Notes under the pieces: model-generated
The model's input: the letters and a program-made list of their open reading frames with translations, nothing else
Told to the model about the DNA's origin: nothing
The model's database searches: none
Source of the DNA: Niveispirillum sp.
GTDB taxonomy: Bacteria; Pseudomonadota; Alphaproteobacteria; Azospirillales; Azospirillaceae
Assembly (NCBI RefSeq): GCF_017996735.1
Contig: NZ_JAGOGJ010000052.1
Span: 1-43,661, forward strand
Direction: 5' to 3'
Length of the DNA stretch: 43,661 bases
Part shown: positions 16,546 through 23,231 of the stretch, one piece after another
How positions within the stretch are numbered: position 1 is the stretch's first letter
Layout: every line of letters begins with the position of its first letter
Position numbers and translations under genes: made by a program

Positions 16546-17627
16546 GCCCGTATCCGATCGCTTTCCCCGGAAACCAGCATGCCGGAGAGGGCGTCGCGTA
16601 TCAATGACACAGAATGTTGCCATGTCGGCAATAGCTCTCCCGCCCCGCGCGCCGCCCGGCGGGCCGCATCCAGCGCCGCAGGATCGGAGAGAAGCCGGTC
16701 GAACGCCGCCGACAGGGCGGACACGTCACCCGGCGGCACCACGGCCCCGGCGGCGGGCGGTACCACCTCCGCCAGCCCGCCGGCATCGGTGACGATACAG
16801 GGCAGGCCGCGTTTCAACGCATCGGCGGCCACCATGCCATAGCCTTCATGAAAACTGACCAGGGTGAACAGGTCGGCGGCCCGCCATTGCGTCTCCAGCG
16901 CCGGCCCCGACAATTCCCCCAGCATCCGCACCCGGTCGGCCAAATCGTGCCCGGCCACGGCCGCGGTAATGGACGCCGCCTGTCCGGGATGGCGGACATC
17001 GCTGCCCACCAGATGCAGGCGCCAGGGCAGATGCTTCACGCGGGCCAGTGCGTCGATCAGCACCAGATGCCCCTTGCGCGGCGTCAGGGTGGCCACGCAC
17101 AGGATCACCGGCCCGTCCGCCCCGCCGCTGCCCGCGGCCGGTTCCGCCGGGTCGGTGCCTGGATTGGCGATGGTGATGCGGCCGGCCGGGACCGACAGAT
17201 CGATGACGCCGCGCATCGTGGTCCGCGACGGCACGATGACATGGTGCATATGGGCCAGCGTGTCACGTTCGATGCGGAACAGGATATCGGCCTGTTCGGG
17301 GGTCAGGCCATTTTCCAGGTGCAGCGGATGATGGACCAGGGCGGCAAAGCGCAGGCGGTAACGGTCGACCCAGATGGCATGCGCCGCCACCGGCAGGGCC
17401 AGACCGTCGATCAGCACCCTGGCCCCGTCCGGGATGGCGGCCATCATGGCGTCGGCCGCATCGCGCGACGGGTCATCGACAAAGGGATGCGGCCCCGGCA
17501 GTTCATGCACGGTGACCGCTTCGCCCAGGTCCCGCAGGCCGGCCACCAGCCGGCGCAGATAGCCATACCCGCCTGTCAACTGATTGATGTCGCCGGGGCA
17601 GATGATATGCAGCGTGCGATCCGGCAT
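16542..17627 (-). CDS. glycosyltransferase family 4 (GT-B), 361 aa
   Basis: A retaining GT-B glycosyltransferase. The N-terminal acceptor half starts LHIICPGDINQLTGGYGYLR with the Gly-rich loop typical of GT4. The donor half carries ILCVATLTPRKGHLVLIDAL and, near residues 255-275, FHEGYGMVAADALKRGLPC, corresponding to the E-x7-E motif with the second Glu replaced by Asp. It is soluble. The sugar and the acceptor are unknown. It lies directly after the pterin-synthase-like gene (start and stop share a base), which suggests that it glycosylates that pathway's product; this is inference. Confidence 0.9.
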   Translation of the reverse strand: MPDRTLHIICPGDINQLTGGYGYLRRLVAGLRDLGEAVTVHELPGPHPFVDDPSRDAADAMMAAIPDGARVLIDGLALPVAAHAIWVDRYRLRFAALVHHPLHLENGLTPEQADILFRIERDTLAHMHHVIVPSRTTMRGVIDLSVPAGRITIANPGTDPAEPAAGSGGADGPVILCVATLTPRKGHLVLIDALARVKHLPWRLHLVGSDVRHPGQAASITAAVAGHDLADRVRMLGELSGPALETQWRAADLFTLVSFHEGYGMVAADALKRGLPCIVTDAGGLAEVVPPAAGAVVPPGDVSALSAAFDRLLSDPAALDAARRAARGAGELLPTWQHSVSLIRDALSGMLVSGESDRIRA

Positions 17628-18040
17628 CAGGCAGCTTCCCCGTTCAGCGGTGCCTCATAGGCGCCCCAGGCCACATGGCTTTCCGACAGGGTAATGCGCA
17701 GACTGTCCAGCGCCGGCCCGTCCGCGCCCAGCGCGCCGGCCCGGATGCCGGCCGCCAGCTTGCGGTGGATGTCGCCGGCCAGGAATTCGGTGGTGGTGTT
17801 GCGGCCGCGATATTCCGGCAACTCGTCCAGGTTTTTGTAATTCAGCGGCGCCAGCACCTGTTTCAGCAGCACCGATGCCGCCCCGATATCGACCACCAGC
17901 CCCTCCGGCGACAATTGCCGGCGGCGGAATTCCGCATCCACCACAAAGGTGGCGCCGTGCAGCGCCTGCGCCGGCCCGAAAATGGCGCCGACAAAACTAT
18001 GGGCGATCATGATGTGCTCTCGCACCGACAGGAAATACAT
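17627..18040 (-). CDS. 6-pyruvoyl-tetrahydropterin-synthase-like protein (PTPS/QueD fold), non-canonical
   Basis: PTPS and QueD act on dihydroneopterin triphosphate. This protein (137 aa) has the fold's signatures: EHIMIAHSF (His14), GPAQALHGATFVVDAEF (His28), LNYKNLDELP, TTTEFLA, and a C-terminal SESHVAWGAYE strand. Two usual active-site features are missing: the canonical C-x3-HGH, with nucleophile Cys and third zinc His, reads A-x3-HGA. The reaction is therefore probably not that of QueD or PTPS. It sits between the MDR dehydrogenase and the GT4 gene, with a 12-base gap and a one-base overlap. No queuosine genes (queC, queE, queF) are nearby. Confidence 0.85.
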   Translation of the reverse strand: MYFLSVREHIMIAHSFVGAIFGPAQALHGATFVVDAEFRRRQLSPEGLVVDIGAASVLLKQVLAPLNYKNLDELPEYRGRNTTTEFLAGDIHRKLAAGIRAGALGADGPALDSLRITLSESHVAWGAYEAPLNGEAA

Positions 18041-18052
18041 GCGGGCAGCCTT

Positions 18053-19045
18053 TCAGGGGACGGAGCGCTGATAGCGGACGACAGGGCAACCGAATGGCAG
18101 ACGGGAAAGTTCCGCCATGGCCTTTGGCAGGTCGGCGAAATCGATGCGCGGACCCAGCAGCAGGTCCAGCACGGGATCGGCCAGCAGCGACAGCGCCTTG
18201 TCCAGCCGGCGCGACAGGGTCCAGCGCGGGCGGAAGGCTGGCGATACCTTGCCCACCTGCGACGACACGATGCGATGGCGGTTGGGATGGAACCCGCCGC
18301 CCAGGGCCACGGTGACGGGCCGGTCGCCATACCAGGACGCCTCCACCACCGTCGCCTCCATCCCGGCCAGACGCAGCGCGGTCTCCAGGCCCTCGCCCGT
18401 GGCGCTGGCATGCACCACCAGATCACAATCCCCGGCCTCCAGCTTGTCCGGCGTTGCGAAGCGGGCGCCGAAGGCCTGTGCGATGTCGGCGCGGGCCGGA
18501 TCGATATCGACCATGGTCACGTCCGCCCCCGGCATGCGGGCGGCAAGGTAGGTGACCAGACCGCCGACGATGCCACCGCCCACCACCGCGATGCGCTGCC
18601 CCGGTGCGGCCCCGCCATCCCACAGGATGTTCAGCGCCGTTTCCATGTTGGCGGCCAGGACCGCGCGTTCGGTGGGCACGTTGTCGGGCACGGGCCGGCA
18701 TCCCTCCACCGGGATCACCGCCACATCCTGATGCGGATGCAGGGAAAAGACGCGCCGCCCGGCCAGATTGGCGGGGCCGTAATCGGCGATGCCGACCAGG
18801 GCATAGCCATATTTGACCGGCCCCGGAAAATCCCCCTCCTGAAACGGACAGCGCATGATCGGGTACAGGTCGGCCGGCACCCCACCCCGGAAGACCAGCG
18901 ACTCGGTTCCCCGGCTGATGCCGCTGACCAGGGCGCGGACCAGCACGTCACCCGCCAGCGGTTCCGGCAATTCCTGCTGGCAAAGCGCCCCTTTGCCGGG
19001 GGCAAGCGTCCAGAAGGCGGTGGCACGGTCGGGCAGGGGCGGCAT
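18053..19045 (-). CDS. MDR-family dehydrogenase, BchC-like, lacking the usual zinc ligands
   Basis: A medium-chain dehydrogenase/reductase (330 aa from the ATG at 19045, GGAGG 10 bases upstream). The nucleotide-binding motif VVGGGIVGGLVTYLAA lies near 150. The N-terminal catalytic half has ALVSGISRGTESLVFRGG where zinc enzymes have GICGTD, and KYGYALVG where they have the GHE motif. The catalytic zinc ligands and the structural zinc lobe are thus absent. This sub-group resembles bacteriochlorophyllide dehydrogenase BchC in layout, but no photosynthesis genes are present. It is the first gene of the four-gene operon and probably reduces or oxidises an intermediate made with the PTPS-like protein. 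Confidence 0.85.
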   Translation of the reverse strand: MPPLPDRATAFWTLAPGKGALCQQELPEPLAGDVLVRALVSGISRGTESLVFRGGVPADLYPIMRCPFQEGDFPGPVKYGYALVGIADYGPANLAGRRVFSLHPHQDVAVIPVEGCRPVPDNVPTERAVLAANMETALNILWDGGAAPGQRIAVVGGGIVGGLVTYLAARMPGADVTMVDIDPARADIAQAFGARFATPDKLEAGDCDLVVHASATGEGLETALRLAGMEATVVEASWYGDRPVTVALGGGFHPNRHRIVSSQVGKVSPAFRPRWTLSRRLDKALSLLADPVLDLLLGPRIDFADLPKAMAELSRLPFGCPVVRYQRSVP

Positions 19046-19211
19046 GCGCGGGCGACCTCCATGAAGGGGCTGGCAGGATAAGGGAGAACGGATGACGGAA
19101 TAAAGCGCCGTCAGGCGCGGATGGCAGCCATGAGAAGCGACCGCGCTGTCAAACAACACCGCTCCGGCCATATCATCCCATTCCCCCGCGACATCTCTCC
19201 CCTGGATCAAT

Positions 19212-21047
19212 ATGCGCCGTCACGACCGCCCCTCCGGCCACGACCCGTCACAGCCCAGGAGGCAGCCTCTGTCCGACGGGCAGGTGCTGCGTCAGTTGCT
19301 GCCCTATCTGTGGCCGGCCGGGCAGACGGGTATCAAGGTGCGGGTGGTCACGGCGCTGCTGTTCCTGGCCGCAGCCAAGGCGGCGAATGTGTCGGTCCCC
19401 ATCTGGTACAAGGGGGCGGTCGATACGCTGACCAAGGCCGGGGACGCCGCCGGCAACCCGCTGCTGGTCATCCCGCTGGGCTTCATCCTGGCCTATGGTC
19501 TGGCGCGTGTGCTCAGCCTGGCCTTCGGGGAACTGCGCGACGCCATCTTCGAACGGGTCAGCCAGCGGGCCATGCGCGTGGCGGCCCTGAATGTCTTCCG
19601 CCATCTGCACGCGCTGTCGCTGCGCTTCCATCTGGAACGGCAGACGGGCGGGCTGTCGCGGGTGGTGGAACGCGGGACCAAGGCCATCGACAGCCTGCTC
19701 AGCACCTCGCTGTTCAATATCCTGCCCACCCTGCTGGAAATCGCGCTGGTGACGGGCATCCTCTGGCACCTGTTCGATGTGCGCTTTGCCGCCGTCACCT
19801 TCGGCACGGTCGCGGGCTATATCTGGTACACGATCGCCGTCACCAACTGGCGCACCCGCATCCGCCGCGACATGCTGGACGCCGATACCCGCGCCAGCGC
19901 CAAGGCCATCGACAGCCTGCTGAATTTCGAAACCGTCAAATATTTCGGGAATGAGGAGTTCGAGGCCCGGCGTTACGACAAGGCGCTGCACGCCTATGAA
20001 AACGCGGCCGTGCGTACCCAATCCTCCTTGTCGCTGCTGAATGTGGGCCAGGGCATCATCATCGCGGTGGGCGTGGTGGCCGTGATGTGGATGGCGGCCG
20101 ACGGCATCGTGCAGGGCCAGCTTTCCATCGGCGATTTTGTGCTGGTGAACACCTATCTGCTGCAGCTCTACCAGCCGCTGAACATTTTCGGCTTCGTCTA
20201 TCGCGGCATCAAGGAATCGCTGAACGAGATGGAGCGGATGTTCGAGCTTCTGTCCGTGAACCGGGAGGTGCAGGACGCGCCCGGTGCCCCGGCGCTGGCC
20301 CCGCACGGCGGGGAGGTGCGGTTCGACGCGGTGGAATTCGCCTATGATACACGCCGCCCCATCCTGAAAGGGCTGGATTTCACCATACAGGCCGGCCACA
20401 CGGTGGCGGTGGTGGGGCCGACAGGGGCCGGCAAATCCACCCTGTCGCGCCTGCTCTATCGGTTCTACGACACAACGTCGGGCAGCATCCGCATCGACGG
20501 GCAGGATGTGCGCTCGGTAACGCAGGAAAGCCTTCGCGCTGCCATCGGCATCGTTCCGCAGGACACGGTCCTGTTCAACGACACGATCCGCTACAACATC
20601 GCCTATGGCCGTCCCGGTGCCACGCAGGCGGATCTGGACCGCGTGGCAGAGGCCGCGCAGATCCTGGATTTCATCAAGGCGCTGCCCGATGGCTGGGACA
20701 CGATGGTGGGTGAACGCGGCCTGAAACTGTCGGGCGGGGAGAAGCAGCGCGTGGCCATCGCCCGTACCCTGCTGAAGGACCCGCCCATCCTGATCCTGGA
20801 CGAGGCGACATCGGCGCTGGACACACATACGGAGCGGGAGATCCAGGCGGCGCTGCGCGACGCGGCGCGCGGCCGCACCACCCTGGTCATCGCCCATCGC
20901 CTGTCCACCGTCGTGGACGCGGACGAGATCATCGTGCTGGAAGCCGGGCGCATCACCGAACGGGGCAGCCACGGCGTCCTGCTGGCCCAGGGCGGCGCCT
21001 ATGCCGCCCTGTGGGCCAAACAGCAGGAGGCCGTGCCGGCGCCCTGA
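19212..21047 (+). CDS. atm1: Atm1-type ABC exporter (half-transporter, TMD-NBD fusion)
   Basis: An inner-membrane exporter of the Atm1/ABCB7 class, which in mitochondria and alphaproteobacteria exports glutathione or glutathione-linked sulphur or metal species. Class motifs are in the membrane domain (AAKAANVSVPIWYKGAVDTL, LNFETVKYFGNEEFEARRYD). The C-terminal ATPase has Walker A GPTGAGKST (about 400), signature LSGGEKQR and Walker B ILILDEATSALD. It works as a homodimer. The 611-residue length is normal. It is monocistronic, divergent from the MDR gene (166-base gap) and convergent with prpB (10-base gap). Confidence 0.93.
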   Translation: MRRHDRPSGHDPSQPRRQPLSDGQVLRQLLPYLWPAGQTGIKVRVVTALLFLAAAKAANVSVPIWYKGAVDTLTKAGDAAGNPLLVIPLGFILAYGLARVLSLAFGELRDAIFERVSQRAMRVAALNVFRHLHALSLRFHLERQTGGLSRVVERGTKAIDSLLSTSLFNILPTLLEIALVTGILWHLFDVRFAAVTFGTVAGYIWYTIAVTNWRTRIRRDMLDADTRASAKAIDSLLNFETVKYFGNEEFEARRYDKALHAYENAAVRTQSSLSLLNVGQGIIIAVGVVAVMWMAADGIVQGQLSIGDFVLVNTYLLQLYQPLNIFGFVYRGIKESLNEMERMFELLSVNREVQDAPGAPALAPHGGEVRFDAVEFAYDTRRPILKGLDFTIQAGHTVAVVGPTGAGKSTLSRLLYRFYDTTSGSIRIDGQDVRSVTQESLRAAIGIVPQDTVLFNDTIRYNIAYGRPGATQADLDRVAEAAQILDFIKALPDGWDTMVGERGLKLSGGEKQRVAIARTLLKDPPILILDEATSALDTHTEREIQAALRDAARGRTTLVIAHRLSTVVDADEIIVLEAGRITERGSHGVLLAQGGAYAALWAKQQEAVPAP

Positions 21048-21056
21048 ACGGCAGGC

Positions 21057-21917
21057 TCAGGAATAACGCTTGTCCAGCGCGTCCCACTGGGGCTTGCCAA
21101 CCAGACGCTGACGTTCGGCGAAGGGGGTGACGAGGCCGCTATCCTCCGTCACCGCCTTTTCATCGCGCAAGGTCGTCAGCGCCTTCTGCATGCCCATCAC
21201 CGCCCCCTGCAGGGCCGCGTTGGCATAGAGCACGATGCCATAGCCCAAGCCCGCCAGTTCGGTGGCGTTGAAGATCGGGGTCTTGCCGCCGATCACCATG
21301 TTCATCAATTGCGGTTTGTCCAGGCGCTGCGGCAGGGCGCGGACTTCATCGGCCCTGGTCACCGCCTCCACGAACAGGATATCGGCCCCGGCTTCAGCGA
21401 ATTTCTGCGCCCGCTCCACCGCCGCCTCGAACCCATGTACCGCCGCCGCATCGGTGCGGGCCATGATCAGCAGGTCCGGATCGCGCCGCGCATCCACGGC
21501 GGCCTTGATCTTGGACACCGCCTCCTCGGTGGAGATCACATCCTTGCCGTTGAAATGGCCGCAGCGCTTGGGCGCCACCTGATCCTCAAGCTGGATGCAG
21601 TCGGCCCCGGCCCGTTCCAGGGTGCGGACGGTATGATAGACGTTCAGGGCATTGCCGAAGCCCGTATCGGCATCAACCAGCAGCGGGACCTCCACCGTGT
21701 CGCGGATGCGGGCCGTATGGTCGGCGATCTCCGCCAGACCCATGAAGCCCTGATCCGGCATGCCGAACCACATGTTGGTGACGCCGGCCCCGGTGACATA
21801 GATGGCCTCATAGCCCAGATCTTCCACGACCTTGGCGGACAGGGCGTTGAAGGCGCCGGGCACGATCACGCCACGGCGGGCTTCAACCAGGGCCTTGAGC
21901 TGTTTGCGGGTAGACAT
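21057..21917 (-). CDS. prpB: 2-methylisocitrate lyase PrpB
   Basis: PrpB splits 2-methylisocitrate into pyruvate and succinate, the last step of the methylcitrate cycle. The protein (286 aa) has the ICL/PEP-mutase TIM barrel: PGAFNALSAKVVEDLGYEA, the metal-binding LLVDADTGFG (Asp82, Asp84) and the signature KRCGH (117-121, catalytic Cys119). Related lyases and decarboxylases share this fold; operon context with prpC, acnD and prpF makes PrpB the best call. I chose the ATG at 21917, with CAAGGAAA upstream; a longer start would lie in the hairpin-rich gap. It is the last gene of the operon, separated from prpF by 129 bases holding repeat copy A. Confidence 0.9.
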   Translation of the reverse strand: MSTRKQLKALVEARRGVIVPGAFNALSAKVVEDLGYEAIYVTGAGVTNMWFGMPDQGFMGLAEIADHTARIRDTVEVPLLVDADTGFGNALNVYHTVRTLERAGADCIQLEDQVAPKRCGHFNGKDVISTEEAVSKIKAAVDARRDPDLLIMARTDAAAVHGFEAAVERAQKFAEAGADILFVEAVTRADEVRALPQRLDKPQLMNMVIGGKTPIFNATELAGLGYGIVLYANAALQGAVMGMQKALTTLRDEKAVTEDSGLVTPFAERQRLVGKPQWDALDKRYS

Positions 21918-21937
21918 GGTTTTTCCTTGAATCTTGA

Positions 21938-22035
21938 GAGAGGTTTTCGGGGAACCGAAAACCTCTCCGGCGGCGACTGCCGCCGCGCCGCACATGCGGC
22001 GTGAAGCCAAGCCGCATGTGCGGCGCCGGCGCTTG
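21938..22035 (-). repeat. structured palindromic repeat, copy A (between prpF and prpB)
   Basis: Read on the minus strand from prpF: CAAGCGCCGGCG leader (22035-22024); hairpin 1 GCCGC-ACAT-GCGGC (22024-22011); TTGGCT; hairpin 2 CGCCGC-ATGT-GCGGCG (22001-21986); hairpin 3 CGGCGGC-AGTC-GCCGCCG (21985-21968); hairpin 4, 13 bp, GAGAGGTTTTCGG with loop TTCC (21967-21938). The hairpins abut without gaps. It shares order, leader and TTGGCT with the copies at 39209 and 43335. It splits the prp operon and may set the prpB:prpF ratio by stabilising or processing the mRNA; no T tract follows. Confidence 0.8.
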
Positions 22036-22046
22036 AGGAACACGAA

Positions 22047-23231
22047 CTAAAAACTGTCGGCGGGGACGCGGACCCAGCCTTCCATGAGGATGCGGGCGCT
22101 GCGGCTCATCACCGCCTTGGTCACCTGCCACTGGCCATCGACCAGGGCGGCCTGTGCGCCCACACGCAGGGTGCCGGACGGGTGGCCGAAGCGCACGGCA
22201 TCGCGGGTTCCGCCGCCAGCCGCCAGATTGACCAGGGTACCGGGAATGGATGCGGCGGTGGCGATGGCAACCGACGCCGTGCCCATCATGGCATGGTGCA
22301 GCTTGCCCATGGACAGGGCGCGGACGCTCAGGTCGATCTCCCCGGCCTTTACCTGTCTGCCGCTGGCGGAGACATAGTCGGCGGGCGGGGCCACAAAGGC
22401 GATCTTGGGCGTATGCTGTCGCCGGGCCGCTTCCGCCGCCTCCCGGATCAGGCCCATGCGCAGGGCACCGGCGGTGCGCAACGCCTCCAGCCGGGCGAGG
22501 GCCGGACTGTCCCCGTTGATATCGCCCTGCAACTCCGTGCCGCGATAGCCGATATCGGCGGCGTTCACAAAGATGGTGGGGATGCCGGCATTGATCAGCG
22601 TGGCAAGCAGCCGGCCACCCTCGAAATCCAGTTCATCGACCAGATTGCCGGTGGGGAACAGGGCGCCGCCTTCACCCCCCTCTTCCGCCGGGTCCAGGAA
22701 TTCCAGCACGATCTCCGCCGCCGGGAAGGTCACGCCATCCAGGTCGAAATCACCGGTTTCCTGCACCTGTCCGCCGGTGACGGGCACATGGGCGATGATA
22801 CTCTTGCCGATATTGGCCTGCCAGATGCGCACCGTGCAGATGCCATCCGTCGGGATACGGTCGGGATCAATCAGGCCGGCATGGATGGCAAAGGCCCCGG
22901 CCGCCGTGGACAGGTTGCCGCAATTGCCCGACCAGTCCACGAAGTCGCTGTCGATGGAGACCTGACCGTAGAGATAATCCACGTCATGGCCGGGCCGCGC
23001 GCTTTTCGACAGGATGACACATTTCGACGTGCTGGAGGTCGCCCCCCCCATGCCGTCGATCTGCTTGCCATAGGGATCGGGACTGCCGATCACCCGCAGG
23101 AACAGCCGGTCGCGCGCCGGACCAGGAACGCGACAGCGTTCGGGCAGGTCCTCCAGACGGAAAAACACGCCCTTGCTGGTGCCGCCACGCATATAGGTGG
23201 CGGGAATACGGATTTGCGGTGCGCCGGCCAT
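22047..23231 (-). CDS. prpF: 2-methylaconitate cis-trans isomerase PrpF
   Basis: PrpF isomerises the 2-methylaconitate formed by AcnD so that the cycle can continue with methylisocitrate; it is found with AcnD. The protein (394 aa) shows the family opening IRIPATYMRGGTSKGVFFR and the motifs GMGGATSSTSKCVILS, DWSGNCGNLSTAAGAFAI and MGKLHHAMMGTASVAIATAA. Length and fold (diaminopimelate-epimerase-like) are normal. Its ATG overlaps the acnD stop by one base (ATGA), so translation is likely coupled. It is followed by the structured repeat copy A. Confidence 0.96.
   Translation of the reverse strand: MAGAPQIRIPATYMRGGTSKGVFFRLEDLPERCRVPGPARDRLFLRVIGSPDPYGKQIDGMGGATSSTSKCVILSKSARPGHDVDYLYGQVSIDSDFVDWSGNCGNLSTAAGAFAIHAGLIDPDRIPTDGICTVRIWQANIGKSIIAHVPVTGGQVQETGDFDLDGVTFPAAEIVLEFLDPAEEGGEGGALFPTGNLVDELDFEGGRLLATLINAGIPTIFVNAADIGYRGTELQGDINGDSPALARLEALRTAGALRMGLIREAAEAARRQHTPKIAFVAPPADYVSASGRQVKAGEIDLSVRALSMGKLHHAMMGTASVAIATAASIPGTLVNLAAGGGTRDAVRFGHPSGTLRVGAQAALVDGQWQVTKAVMSRSARILMEGWVRVPADSF

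Noticed and set aside
17627..18040. queD in a queuosine pathway
   Set aside because: The usual Cys and third zinc His are missing and no queC, queE or queF is nearby.
18053..19045. bchC of bacteriochlorophyll synthesis
   Set aside because: The fold is similar but no bch, crt or puf genes are present in the window, and the neighbours are pterin-, glycosyl- and methyl-transfer types.
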